NCBI RefSeq assembly: GCF_033115175.1
Contig: NC_084839.1
Span: 35,573,501 to 35,637,500 of the forward strand
Reading direction: 5' to 3'
DNA length: 64,000 bases
Origin: Lepus europaeus
Taxonomy: Eukaryota > Chordata > Mammalia > Lagomorpha > Leporidae
Shown here: piece by piece, positions 1 to 10,857 of the stretch
Position numbering within the stretch: the first letter of the stretch is position 1
Layout: each line of letters begins with the position of its first letter
The notes under the pieces: model-generated
What the model saw: only the letters and a program-made list of their open reading frames with translations
Database searches by the model: none
Told to the model about the DNA's origin: nothing
Program-made: the position numbers and the translations under genes

Positions 1-317
1 TGGGGGCTGTGAGAGTATTTAGATCTTGCTTTATTTCCAGAAAATTTTCTTGGGTTATAACTTCAACTCTTGGTTCTATTTCATTGTTTTGTTTTCTTCT
101 TCAGTAACTCCAGTTATACATATGTTGGATCATTTTTGTCTGTCTTCCATTTCAAACACCTTCTCTCTAAACTCTTATTTTTTCCTCATTTTTATTTTCT
201 TGGCTGATATTTTGCCTTTCTTTAAAAGCCTTTATTAAATTTTAGCTTGAATCTTTTCTCCCATCAGCATCTTATAATCTAATCTTTATTTATGAGATGA
301 CTGTCTTTTTCTTCCAG
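1..317. other. No gene seen; T-rich sequence
   Basis: This T-rich stretch has a short open frame with no family resemblance. It may be old L1 or other degraded repeat sequence. It would be intronic if the CpG island at 5.4-6.0 kb starts a minus-strand gene. Confidence 0.4.
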
Positions 318-651
318 TTTTTTTTTTTTTTTAACAATTATTTTTATTTATTTGACAGAGTTACATAGAGAAGTAGAGCCAAAGGGACAGGTCTTCCATT
401 CCGCTGGTTCACCCCTCAAATGATCACAACGGCCAGAGCTGGGCTGATCTGAAGCCAGGAGCCAGTAGCTTCTTCTGGGTCTCCCATGTGGGCGCAGGGG
501 CCCAAGCACTTGGGCCATCCTCTGCTGCTTTCCCAGGCCACTGCAGAGAGCTGGATAGGAAGAGGTGCAGCTGGGACTCGAACAGGCTCCCATATGTGAT
601 GTTGGTGCTGTAGGCTGGAGCTTTAACCCGATGTGCCACAGTGCTGGGCCC
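318..651 (-). mobile_element. CSINE (C-repeat), antisense
   Basis: A T-run, tttatttgacagagttac, and the core ggcccaagcacttgggcc are followed by the reverse-complement head (ccacagtgctgggccc). This is a full-length older lagomorph tRNA-derived SINE. Confidence 0.9.
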
Positions 652-868
652 TTTTCTAATTCTTTCCTAAGCTCAGTCAACTATCATTTATACATTTTTC
701 TGTTCATTTCTGGTCTTATATTTTAATTTCTGACTCAAAATGGCTTTTCATATCTCCAAAAGAATGTAAAAAGTAATTTAAATCAGTTTGTGTTACGTTT
801 ATTCTGCTCCATGTATAGGGTTTTTTCTTTCTTTCTTTTTTTTAAGATTCAACTTTTAAAATTTTTTT

Positions 869-1180
869 AAAAAGATTTATTTATTTATTTGAAAGTCAGA
901 GTTAGAGAGAAGGAGAGACAGAGAGAGATCTTCCTTCCACTGGTTCATTCCACAGATGGCTGCAATGGCCAGGGCTGTGCCAGGCTAAAGTCAGGAATCG
1001 GGAGCTTTTTCTGGGTCTCCTACGTGGGTGTAGGGACCCAAGCACTTGGGCAATCCTCTGCTGCTTTTCCCAGGCAGCAGGGAGCTTGACAGGAAGTGGA
1101 GCAGCTGGGACTTGAACTGGCACCTCTATAGGCTACCGGAGTCACAGGCGGCAGCTTAACTCTCCACTCCACACTGCTGA
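869..1180 (-). mobile_element. CSINE, antisense
   Basis: It starts aaaagatttatttattt, passes the acccaagcacttgggca core, and ends with a diverged head near ccacactgctgac. An old copy, first of three in the same orientation. Confidence 0.85.
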
Positions 1181-1189
1181 CATTGTCAA

Positions 1190-1423
1190 TTTTTTTTTTT
1201 TATTTGAAACACAGAATCACAGAGAAGCCAAAGCCTCCTCTGGGTCTCTCATGTGGGTGCAAGGGCTCATGCACTTGGGACAATTGCTGCTGCTTTCCCA
1301 GGCGCACTGGTGGGGAGCAGGATTGGAAGTGGGGCAGCTGGGATCTGGGACTCAAACCAATGTGGTTATGAGGTGCCAGCACTGAAGGTGGCAGCTTAAT
1401 CCATTACACACAATGCTGGACCC
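1190..1423 (-). mobile_element. CSINE, antisense, internally deleted
   Basis: A T-run is followed by tttgaaacacagaatcac, then directly by the ctcatgtgggtgcaagggctc part and a head ending caatgctggaccc. Part of the CT-rich body is missing. Confidence 0.8.
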
Positions 1424-1433
1424 AGGGTTTTTT

Positions 1434-1690
1434 CCTTTTTTTTTTCTTTTTAAAAGATTTATTTATTTGAGAGGCAGAGTTACAGAGAGAGAGAGAGAGA
1501 GAGAGATCTTCTATCCCCTGGTTTATTCCCAAAATGGCCACCATGGCTAGAGCAAGGTTGGTTCCAAACCAGGAACCAGGTCTCCCATGTGGGTGTAGGG
1601 GCCCAAGTATTTGGGCCATTTTCCACTGCCTTCCCAGGAGCATTAGCAGGGAGGTGGATAGGGAGCTGAGCAGCCTCTCAAATATGATGA
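1434..1690 (-). mobile_element. CSINE, antisense, head-truncated
   Basis: It has aaaagatttatttattt, a (ga)n tract at 1486-1505 and the core cccaagtatttgggcc, but the tRNA-like head is lost and an A-run at 1691-1700 abuts L1 sequence. Confidence 0.8.
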
Positions 1691-1694
1691 AAAA

Positions 1695-4235
1695 AAAAAA
1701 AGCATTTTAAAAACTGAAAGAAAACAATTCTATTCATGATAACATAAAAAAGAATGGAATAGATTTAATAAGCTAAGGCTTGGATGTTGAGCATTACAAA
1801 ACATCACTGAGAGAAATTAAAGAAGAGAAAAGGAGAAAAGTACCATATTCATGGATTGGAAAACTCAAGATGTCAGTTCTCCAAAAATGCATCTATAGAT
1901 TAGATTCATCCTTATGAAAAGCCCAACAGGCTTTATTTAGGGGTAGGAATTGATAAGATGAACCCAAGATTTATATGGAAATGCACGGAATTCTGAGTAG
2001 TCAAAACAACTTCTGAGAAAGAACAAACTTGGAAGTATACTCCCTAACTTAAATTACTAAAGTTAGTAAAATAAGAAAGTATGATACTGGCATAATGCAG
2101 ATGTATATGAGTATGCCAACGGAACATAATAATGCGCTAAGAAAGAAACCCTTTTACTTATGGTAGTCTTAGTCTGTTCTGTGCTGCTATAACAGAATAG
2201 CTGAGACCGGGTGACTTCTAATGAACAGGAATTCATTCGCTCCCAGTTCTGGAAGCTGGCAAGTCCAATATGAAGGTGCCAGTACCTGGTGCAGGCCTTC
2301 TTGCAACGTCATCACATGGCAGAAGGTGGCAGGCAAGAGAGCAAGAGGGACCAAAGCCCCTGTTTTATAATAGTACCCATCCCAGGCTTGTGGGTCAGAG
2401 TCACATGGCTAATCACTTCCTCAATGATTAGCCTCAATGATTCCTCAATGATCAATTCCTCAGTAATTAGCCAGCCACACGGCTAATCACTAAGCCAGAG
2501 CCCTCATGGCTAATCACTTCCAAAAAGTTTTACCTCCCAACACTGCCACACTGGAAATTGCATTTCAGCATGGGTTTTGCAGGGGACAACCATTCAACCC
2601 ATAGCTGCAAAAGCAGTTCAGTGAGGGGCAATCAGTCTTTTCAATAGGACAAATGAAGAAACAGCAAAATGTAGACATCTACTTATCTCACACAGTATGT
2701 CAAAATTAACTCAAAATGGATGACAGACCAAAACTTAAGAGCTAAAACTACACGACTTATTGAAGAAAAAATAGAAGAAAAATCTTTGTGACCTTCAGTT
2801 AGGAAAAGGTGTTTTAGATGTGACACCAAAGGCATGAGCCATAAAATAAAAAATCGATAAAATGAAATTCCTCAAAGTTAAAATCTTTTGCTCTTCAAGT
2901 AAGATGCCCCATCAAGAAAATGAAAAGTCACAGACTGAAGAAAAATATTAGCAAGTCATGCGTCTGATAAAGAAATTGTACCCAGAATACATAAAGCACA
3001 CTCACAACAGAAAGCGAAGCACAATTTAAAAATGGAAAAGATTTGAACAGACATTTTACCAAAGAAGATACACAAATGCCTAATATAAGCACATGAGAGG
3101 GTGTTATTAGAGAAGTGTAAATTAAAGTACAATATGACACCACTCTGCACCCACTAGAGCGGCTCAAATCCAAGGGACTGACAAATTCCAATAAGGATGC
3201 ATCCAAGCTACAACACTCACACAGGGTGAGTAGGAATGCAAATGGCAAAGCCCCACTCAAAAACAGTTTGGCAGAGTCTCAAAAGTTAAACATCAATATA
3301 AACAACAGTTCTACTTCTCAGTCTTTAGTCAGAAAAAAATTTTAAAATGTATTCATAAGTAAATAGAGGCAAATGTTCATAATACTATTATTTGTAAGAG
3401 CCTCAAACTGAAAACAATTCATTTGCTCATCAATTGATGATTGGATACATAAAATGTGCAACCATCCATGCAATGAAATACTATTATTTAGTAATAAAAG
3501 GAATAAACTCTCGTTACACGGTATAATGTGGATGAGTATTAAAAGAAATACTCTAAATGAAGGAAGTCAGACATAAAAACCCACATACTGTACAATTCCA
3601 GTGTCACGAAATTTCTAGAAAAAGCAAATGTGCGACCAAAGTGTAAAACCCAGATCTAATTATGAGGAAACAGCAGACACAGCCAAACTGAAGGGCATTC
3701 TATAAATAACTGACCTACATTCATTAAAAAATGTTAAGGTCACGAAAGACAAAGGTCAAAGCACTATTCCAAACTGAAGGAGACTAGGAAACATGAACAC
3801 CAAATGCAATGAGATTCTGAACTGGATCCCGAAATGGGAGTGGGGTGGGGAGTGGGTTGGAGGAGGGGCAGGAAGTTGGGGAAGATAACGGTAAAGAATA
3901 TGTTGGAATAATTGGCAAAATCTAAATACTGACTGTGGGTGAGATATTATATTCCTGGTTTTGGTAATTTGTCCTGTAATTATGAAAGAAAATGTCCCAG
4001 TTCTTAGGAAATATACAGTGAAGTATTTAACGGCGAAGCAATAAGATGCCGACAATTCTCTCTCAAATGGCACAGAATACTTAGTACAGGTATGGACAAA
4101 GAAGCAGAGAGGAAATGTAAAGTAAATGGAGCAAGATGTAAATAACTAATGATTGAGATATATGGGAGTTCATTATATTGTTCTTGCAAGTTTGAAATTC
4201 TTAAATCAACATAAAGCTATTGTAAAGCATTTCAA
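1695..4235 (+). mobile_element. Old L1 3' end (ORF2 and 3' UTR), interrupted
   Basis: Phrases typical of decayed L1 ORF2 occur throughout: single-base-substituted blocks around gtatgatactggcataa, tgaacagacattttaccaaag and atccatgcaatgaaatactatt. The copy is heavily mutated with no long open frame. It is split by an LTR at about 2161-2612. Confidence 0.75.
2161..2612 (-). mobile_element. MaLR-type solitary LTR, antisense
   Basis: The left part (gtctgttctgtgctgctata, then aacagaatagctgagacc) and the right part (acctcccaacactgccaca, aaccattcaacccatagc) match the two ends of an MST/MLT-type MaLR LTR in reverse. Inside are repeated taatcacttcctcaatga-like words. It is inserted in the old L1. The subfamily is not certain. 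Confidence 0.65.
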
Positions 4236-5329
4236 CTCATTTTGCTTCTTTACACCTACTTTCACTAAACCAAAAAATCTTTCTCAAACATCAACACAAT
4301 TGGATATTGCCCTTTCTCAAAAACGTCTTACGCCTCAAATGCCACTGAATGAAGTTCACGTATATCTTTACATCTTGACCCTCAACTTATTTTTCCAACC
4401 TTGCTTCTCAGATTCCTCCCCCAAACACTTTCAAGTCTCTAAGTCTGGAATGTCTGACCTTGAGTTCTATTTTTTTTTTTTAGCTCAACTCAATTCAAAA
4501 TGTTTTTTTTTTTTTCCTGCAGAGTCTTCCCCAGTCCCCAAAGCCAGGCCCTTTCCCTGGCCGCGGGCTGTGGTAACAACTCCCCCTACCCTTTTGTTTC
4601 AATGTTGTTTATCAGACCTGGCTGGCATTGTGAGCCCGCTGTCTGGTACCTGCACTTCTGCTGAAGTTCTTTTGTCGTTTTATTTTCTAAACTTCCCATT
4701 GATGTAAAATGACTTTTTAAAGCAAAGGCATTAAGTACATTTTGTGTAGTACTTGGCCATAGGAGGCGTATAAAACAGGACTGGGGCAGGGGATAAAGAG
4801 GAAACCGTGGATATGGCTATCGGCAGGGGTCCAACCGGTAGAAATATTTCTCAGGCGTCAGTGGCCTCCACATTGCGGCCATCTGCCTGCTGGCTACAGG
4901 GCCTCTCAAGAATTTTACAAAATATTCGATTCTCAACAAAATTCTATGGAAAAAAAGCGAAGTCAGGCATAGTGACTACAGAAAGACACTTGAATGGATC
5001 ATTAAATTCCTTGGGGGATTTTCTATTTAATTTTCTTAGTCACAAGGATTTGCAATATGATGCACACAGAAACAGAACACACCAGGGGATGGGTTGTTTT
5101 CCATGACTGTATCACAAATCAAGTCCCCGGGGCTCACATAAGCCTAAGGAATAGAGCAAGAAAGCAAAGCAAACGGGGAGAAGCCGGGCGCGGGACAGAC
5201 AGCGGAAAAACCCACAGATTTCTTCATCCATTACGTTCTAGGAATGAGGGGAAAGGGGAGATTTTCCAGACCAGGCCCGACCCGTCTGGGATTCCACAGG
5301 CCAAGACGTACAGCCTGCTACGCTGTTCG
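4236..5329. other. No gene seen upstream of the CpG island
   Basis: No exon, RNA gene or clear repeat is recognised. A 184-codon open frame at 4153-4707 runs across the L1 edge and T-runs and has no coding character. GC content rises toward 5.1 kb, approaching the island. A TATA-like gtataaaac lies at 4769-4777 without other promoter context. Confidence 0.4.
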
Positions 5330-5343
5330 GTTTCCAAGGAAAC
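5330..5343. promoter_or_regulatory. Palindromic RFX X-box
   Basis: The 14 bases gtttccaaggaaac form a near-perfect inverted repeat (GTTTCC-AA-GGAAAC) matching the X-box consensus. It lies about 90 bases outside the CpG island, on the side that would be intron 1 of a minus-strand gene. Confidence 0.6.
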
Positions 5344-5507
5344 CTAACGCATTTATGTTTAATAAAAACTGGTCAGGAAGACGGGCTGTTAAAGCATTCT
5401 GAGTTCAGCACCAAATACTGAATTCCCAAGGCAAACGCACCCCTTCCCGGCCACACGTGGGCGCCCCGGGCTGCCCACTCGGCGCCTCCGCGTCCGCCCC
5501 GCAGCCC

Positions 5508-5550
5508 GGCCCCTCCGGCCCCTCCGGCCCCTCCGGCCCCTCCGGCCCCT
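5508..5550. repeat. 9-base minisatellite in CpG island
   Basis: The unit ggcccctcc is repeated almost five times without error. It lies inside the promoter island on the C-rich strand; the opposite strand carries regularly spaced GG/GGGG runs. Copy number is likely to vary between individuals. Confidence 0.85.
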
Positions 5551-5669
5551 CGCCTCCTCCCTTTCCCCCTTCCGGGCGCTCCTCTTCTCTCGGGGGTTAC
5601 TGGGGTTCCCTCAGCCGGGAGCCTCCACCCCACGCCGACCCCTCCGGCCCCACGGCCAGCCGCACTTAC

Positions 5670-5870
5670 GGCGCCGGCAGGGGCGACGCGGTCTCCGCCA
5701 GCCCGGGCAGCCGCAGCCCGCGCGGGTCGCTGTGAGCAGGCGGCCGGCGGCGCAGCAACTCCCCAGCGAGCCGAGGCGCCGCGGCGTCTCCGGGGCAACC
5801 GGGACGCTCGGGCCCCGCGGGGCGGCGGCTTCCGGAGCGGGTTCCCCGGGGCGGCGGCGGGTTCCGCACC
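5670..5870 (-). other. Candidate non-coding first exon (donor at 5669)
   Basis: On the minus strand GGCGCC is followed by GTAAGTGCG at 5669-5661, close to the consensus donor. It lies in the middle of the CpG island, as expected for a first exon. The right-hand limit is a guess, since no TSS can be read from sequence. Long open frames through this region are GC-driven and not convincing as coding. Confidence 0.4.
5786..5799. promoter_or_regulatory. RFX X-box-like site in CpG island
   Basis: The 14 bases gtctccggggcaac fit the X-box pattern GTHNYY-NN-RRNAAC. RFX factors bind such imperfect inverted repeats in promoters of ciliary genes. The site sits close to the candidate minus-strand first exon. 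Confidence 0.5.
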
Positions 5871-6299
5871 TGGGTGGGCGAGCGCTCGGCAGAGCCCGAG
5901 GTCTGGGTGAGGGCGCAGCAGGGGTGCGCGAGGGCGGCGCACGGGAAACTCTGATTCCTTTCTCCCGAACGCCGAGGGCAACAAGAGCGCGGGGATGAAG
6001 CGCAGACTGGCTAGGCAGACTTCTCGGTGAGGGCAGAGGCCCTCTCGGGGTCGCCGTAGTGTCCCAGTAGCCTTTCCGTGACAAGCAGTTAGCTTTTCAG
6101 CAAGCATCGCACTCTGGGAGTGACTCAGAATAGGGCACAGGTTTGCCACTCAGTAGGGAAGAAACTCAAGCAAACAACTAATGTTGAGTGCTATATGGAG
6201 ATAGAGGTATTACCCTCAGGAAGGAGAATTTTTGCCAAAGCTTACCCTTTTTGTCCCCAGTGCTCATTTAAAAACGCTGAATGTATGGTAACCAGCCCT

Positions 6300-7110
6300 C
6301 GCACACTTAGTTTCAGTAAAAAGCTCCCCACACTGGCCAGACCTAGGATGTCTTTAATGCTTGATGCTCTTCTTCCCTCACAGGTGTCTTCCCTTTTTCT
6401 TGTCCATATCAATTCTCCATTTCCTTAGAACTATGTTCAGATCTCCTCCCATGTTTAGCAAAAAAATCAAACTAGAAACAATCATTTCTTTTTGAGACCC
6501 AACATTTCCACCAAACTCCAATCTACTCATCAGCTTACACCCACCCATTTCTTTGACTTCTGCCTTCATTATGCCACAGAAAAGCTTCCCGTTCAGTATA
6601 CAACTAGTCAGCTTATGAAGAGACCTACTCGCCATTTTTCATCCCCAGGGTTGTACCTGACCTCTGCAGTTTTCGAAGCTGCTGACTTCTAGCCACTTTG
6701 CTCATAAGGAGGCTCTTAAATTCGGGCTCATCTTTGCACTCTAGCTTCATGCCATTTCTAAGCCACGCTGCATTCCAGGGCACTGTTTCTTGGACGTGTG
6801 TTATGTTGGCATATGCTTTTGTTTAGGCTACAGCCTCCTATCTGCCTGTGGTAAATATGTTTTCATCTATCAACAACCTGGTTTATACACGTTTCCACAT
6901 AAAGACTTTGATTTTCCAAAGCAGAATTACTCACAGCCTTTAGATCACTTTCTAATACTACTCACTGCCATTTACCTTTATTCATCCAAGTGTGCTCCCT
7001 GGATAAATACTGGCTGGGAATTATGCCTTTTCCTTCTTTTCTCCAGTGCCAGGAAAGTGCCCGGATACACTGTAAACAATCAATACATGTTGGTTAAGGA
7101 ACTGTCTCAT
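6300..7110 (+). mobile_element. L2-like LINE fragment
   Basis: Typical L2 3' wording is spread through the block (ccaaactccaatctactcat, tttctttgacttctgcc, ttattcatccaagtgtgctc). It is ancient and diverged, in the intergenic space between the CpG island and the MAP4K3 3' end. Confidence 0.55.
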
Positions 7111-7397
7111 AAAAGTTTAAAAAAAAAAAGTGTTGTGATGAATTTCAACTACACTGATTTAATAAGCATTGTCAATTTAATTTTATGTAAATCTTTTTGT
7201 CCTTATACAAAACACTGAATAAGAAAAAAATGCTTTTTGGTAGGGTCAAAAATATTAAGAAAGTAAATTAATATTCCTCGTTGCAAGGAAATGGTGAAAA
7301 TTAAACTTGAAATTCAAACCCTGGAGTGTCTTATTTCAGAGGGAAAAATGCTTGCATGTATTTTAATGGGGAGAGAATATACTGCATGCATTTTAAG

Positions 7398-7620
7398 TAA
7401 CAGTCTAACATAGTAGTTAACGCAATATACTTTGATTCCAAGCGCCTGGGTTCAAATCTTGGCTCTACTACTTACCAGCTACCGTCTTGGGCCTCAGTCT
7501 CTTCATCTGTAAAATGGAGTTATTACCCACCTCACCGGCTGTTCTGGGGCTTACGTGGGGCTACTTAAGCATGCAGCACTGTACCTGGCACACAGATACA
7601 TGCAGTGAACATACTAAAGG
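7398..7620 (+). mobile_element. MIR element
   Basis: It contains the MIR pattern: cctgggttcaaatcttgg, cttgggcctcagtctcttca, tctgtaaaatggagttatta, and the tail gtacctggcacacag. An ancient shared SINE, well preserved. Confidence 0.85.
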
Positions 7621-8285
7621 AAATTCTTAGTGTTTACTCACTTTTCACAGTACGTATTTCCACCTTTTTGCCAATAGAGGTGAAACCTGACTTAATCTGT
7701 CCTCTGCTTGGTCTCTACTGAAATCAGAGACATACTTGCAAGATGAATGATGCCAGTGGCCTACAAACAATTGACATTATGCTTCTCAAAACCAGTGTCT
7801 ATGCAATTAGCTAATGAGACGTAGCCTGCATTTCAATGAAGATGAGACTGTTCCCAATATTTGAGTGGCTCTCTTCCTTTTAAGCACATAAAGATCAACA
7901 GACAAAAGTTCTTGGATGGAGCCTGGAAATTCGCGTATTTAATTGGCATCAAAGAAGATTCTAAGTAGGTGATACCCAAAACCACTGATTTAAATTTAAT
8001 CCCACTGGTGGTTTTCACATCGGAATGCACATCAGAATGATCCATACAACTTTATAAAAATAGAGATTACTGTGCTTCAATCTCAAAGATTATGATTCTA
8101 AGGATATTGTTAAAAGCTCATGGGTAGTACACAACCAGCTGTATACTTTATTTGCTGAAAATATTTTGAATTGCTTGACAATTAAATGCAATGCTTAATT
8201 TTTTAAGATTTGACCCTTTACTTATATGTATGTCTTAGAAACCGGCAAAAAAAAGTAGGCCAGAAATAGGATCGAAAACCTTGTC

Positions 8286-8622
8286 GGCCGGCGCCATGGC
8301 TCAACAGGCTAATCCTCCGCCTTGCGGCGCCGGCACACCGGGTTCTAGTCCCGATCGGGGCACCGATCCTGTCCCGGTTGCCCCTCTTCCAGGCCAGTTC
8401 TCTGCTGTGGCCAGGGAGTGCAGTGGAGGATAGCCCAAGTGTTTGGGCTCTGCACCCCATGGGAGACCAGGAGAAGCACCTGGCTCCTGCCATCGGAACA
8501 GCGCGGTGCGCCGGCCGCAGCGTGCTACCGCGGCGGCCATTGGAGGGTGAACCAACGGCAAAAGGAAGACCTTTCTCTCTGTCTCTCTTTCACTGTCCAC
8601 TCTGTCTGTCAAAAAAAAAAAA
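8286..8622 (+). mobile_element. Young CSINE, 12-base TSD
   Basis: A full-length copy beginning ggccggcgccatggctcaac, with the B-box ggttctagtcc, CT-rich end and A-run. The target duplication gaaaaccttgtc occurs at 8274-8285 and 8623-8634. The body carries a short internal duplication around gcgtgctaccgcggcggcca. Confidence 0.95.
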
Positions 8623-8974
8623 GAAAACCTTGTCAATAAATGCCAAGAACAGAATTCTGATTACTTGAAAACCTGTGTTTTGCATCAAATTAATAACATT
8701 ATACTAGTAAAGCTGTTTTAAAGCACAGCCATCAGTTATAAATGCTGATTATTCACAATGTACTTAATTGCAATGATTATTAACATCTGCACAATTTTAG
8801 ATGTAGAAACTGCTCTACAGTAAAGCAAATTATCCAAGGTCAAAGTGATAGTGTCATAAGTAGTAGTAGAAATGTTTCTTTTGGCCTCTAATCCAGTTCT
8901 TGCCACTTAATTTTTCCATTTCTTACCTCCATAACTGCATTCCATAACCTCTCCCTTTCTTTAATCCATGTTGT

Positions 8975-9180
8975 TGGCACATTTTTTCTGTAAAGTGTCA
9001 GTAAACATTCTAGGCTTTGAGTGCCATACTTTTTATAAACCACTCAACTGTAACACTGTAGCACAAAAACAGCCACAGACAATATGTAAATGAATATTTT
9101 TGGTGCTGTGATCCAATAAAACTTTATTTAAAGAGCAGGCAGGCTGGACTGGGCTAAGGCCTGCTCTAGCCAAAAACTAT
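8975..9180 (+). mobile_element. MER5A (hAT-Charlie MITE)
   Basis: Recognisable MER5A phrases: tttttctgtaaagtgtcagt, aaacagccacagacaatatg, caataaaactttattta. It lies about 240 bases beyond the predicted MAP4K3 cleavage site. Its own aataaa is on the plus strand. Confidence 0.85.
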
Positions 9181-9437
9181 GAATGTTTCATTGATTTTCT
9201 GATCAGGAGGCTGATAATTCTACAAAAGACATGCCATTCTTTAAATGTGGGGATATTAAGGCTTCATGAAATTTAGATCACAGATCAAATAAAGATCATG
9301 ATTTGGGCACCAGAATTGTGTATTGAAGGATTTAAGTGCTAAACAAATCACGTTCTGCTCTTTAATGTATTTCAGGGTTACTGCATACAGATTAAGCCAG
9401 AAGACAGCTACTATACAACAGCATGTTAAAAAACATG

Positions 9438-9443
9438 TTTATT
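9438..9443 (-). terminator. MAP4K3: Poly(A) signal AATAAA, distal
   Basis: Plus-strand tttatt reads AATAAA on the MAP4K3 strand. It lies just before the point where the 3' UTR gives way to unrelated intergenic sequence and MER5A. This is the likely main cleavage signal. Confidence 0.65.
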
Positions 9444-9890
9444 TTACATTATATACAATCAGAAGCATATTTAAAATCATTTTCAATTAAAATAAATGAA
9501 GACCATAAATCACAATTTAGTTTGTTCTTAGTGTATATACTCACATTAAAATATAAAGAACATATACCAAAAAGAGCCAAAAGTGTGCATTTTCTAGAAC
9601 TTGGTATATAATACATATCCCATTGGAAAAAAGCAATGAAAAATGACTTTAACCAAAACTAAGTTCCTGTGATGTGCAGTAACCATTATATTGTTTGTAT
9701 GAGGTAGTAACTAAATTATTTTGGCCATGTGTTAATACTCTAAGTCAAAAGAAATATGAAAATAATCATAAAATAAGGCCAATGAAAGTAAAAATTCCAC
9801 TAAAAATTTGACCCATTTCACTCTATGGAATGTTACAGTTCTTCAATGTGATATATGAAATGCTTAGTGTGAAACCTTTAATAATGCTAA

Positions 9891-9896
9891 TTTATT
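9891..9896 (-). terminator. MAP4K3: Poly(A) signal AATAAA, proximal candidate
   Basis: A second AATAAA on the transcript strand lies about 870 bases after the stop codon. It could support alternative polyadenylation. No further evidence is visible in the sequence. Confidence 0.4.
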
Positions 9897-10769
9897 CTTT
9901 GTGCATTCTGTAATTCAGACAACAGTTGCAGTGTTACATCATGGTACCATTATTCTGTGATTTAAAATTTTTTCAAAGGTACTGTTTTAAACACAGACAA
10001 GCAATCTTACAGGATTCTGCTTAAATATAAAAAGACTAGTTACTACAACAGGTGGTTAATTGGTTCGTTTCAAATAGAAAACAATCCAAATACATTTTAA
10101 AAAGATGTGTGGAGCCAAATGCATATTGACAATGTCACAGCTTACTTTTGTGACTTAATACATCACATATCAATACTCTGTGCAAATATAAACACCAGTG
10201 TACTTGCATTAAAATTAAAAACAAGATTATAAAATGATTACAGCCTCCATTACAATTTTAAAAGTTACAAGATTTATATTCATATTACTAAATTACATAT
10301 AATAAAAATACAATAGTGTTAAATGTACTGTTTCATTGCCAGCATCCCATTTTGTAATATAACCACAACCAGGAATATACTAAAGAATTCTTAAAATATT
10401 AACCCCAATTGCATTTTCATCAACATTTACATCTGTACAGATAAGACACTTACTTGTACATCTCATAAAAGTACATTATCTACATAAATTCTTAGTGTAT
10501 GTCTTCAGCAATATGAAGTTTCACAGAAAAATACTGCCTATATGTACAAAGATTACATAACAATGAATTAAGCACTTGTGTGGTTCAATATGCTAAATAT
10601 ATCCATACCACTTAAAACAAAATCTCCCCAGTCTTGTCTCATGCCACAATAAATTACAAAGGAACTGAAGCCAGGTTACTGCAGCTTTTGTACAGCTTCA
10701 AGCATCCAGAATGTTGCAGTGGTAGTGTTCTTTCTTTTCAGAGTTAGTTGTCAAAGCACAACATTTCTC

Positions 10770-10857
10770 TCAGTAACTGTTTTCATGACCCGCCAGGATG
10801 TATAAATTGCTATTTGCTGTGGGGTTATCAGTTGGCCTACTTTCCAAAACCACGACC
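10770..10857 (-). CDS. MAP4K3: MAP4K3 last coding segment, stop TGA
   Basis: The acceptor is CTTTTAG. The coding part reads (R)[18 protein letters not shown] then [10 protein letters not shown] and a TGA stop (plus-strand tca at 10770-10772). The C-terminal [12 protein letters not shown] is characteristic of this kinase. An open frame continues upstream of the acceptor, but that extension is intronic: it is excluded by the phase match to the 11505-11560 exon. Confidence 0.97.

Larger units (their letters stand above)
5430..6050. promoter_or_regulatory. CpG island promoter, probably of CDKL4
   Basis: This GC-rich, CpG-dense block stands out sharply from its AT-rich surroundings. It has several GGGCGG/CCGCCC-type Sp1 sites (for example around 5817 and 5849), a CACGTG E-box at 5454-5459, an X-box-like site at 5786-5799 and a strong minus-strand splice donor at 5668-5669. 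Such islands usually mark promoters. In human, CDKL4 is the next gene beyond the MAP4K3 3' end and is transcribed in the same direction, so this may be its promoter. That gene order is established knowledge; the assignment is inference because no CDKL4 coding exon is visible. A divergent plus-strand non-coding transcript is also possible. Confidence 0.75.
9420..10769 (-). other. MAP4K3: MAP4K3 3' UTR
   Basis: This AT-rich stretch without recognisable repeats follows the stop codon. On the transcript strand AATAAA occurs at 9438-9443, placing cleavage near 9415-9425. A second AATAAA at 9891-9896 could give a shorter 3' UTR. Many TAAAT pentamers on the plus strand (ATTTA on the mRNA) suggest AU-rich instability elements. 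The absence of SINEs over about 1.35 kb, in a window otherwise full of them, supports constraint. The exact 3' end is inferred from the poly(A) signal only. Confidence 0.8.

Noticed and set aside
4153..4707. A 184-codon plus-strand open frame upstream of the CpG island
   Set aside because: It begins in an L1 3' end and runs through T-tracts, giving Phe-rich low-complexity text without a recognisable domain.
5373..6149. A 258-codon minus-strand and other long open frames across the CpG island
   Set aside because: GC-rich sequence lacks stop codons by composition. The products are low-complexity Ala/Arg/Pro/Gly and a splice donor lies in the middle.
8286..8360. tRNA-like sequence with a box-B motif
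   Set aside because: It is the tRNA-derived head of a CSINE, followed by the SINE body and A-tail; no functional tRNA gene was found in the window.
8286..8640. Open frames with shared peptides such as GAGPKDLGHPPLPSRAIAE at many places
   Set aside because: They recur at every young CSINE in both orientations, so they are translations of the SINE body and not genes.
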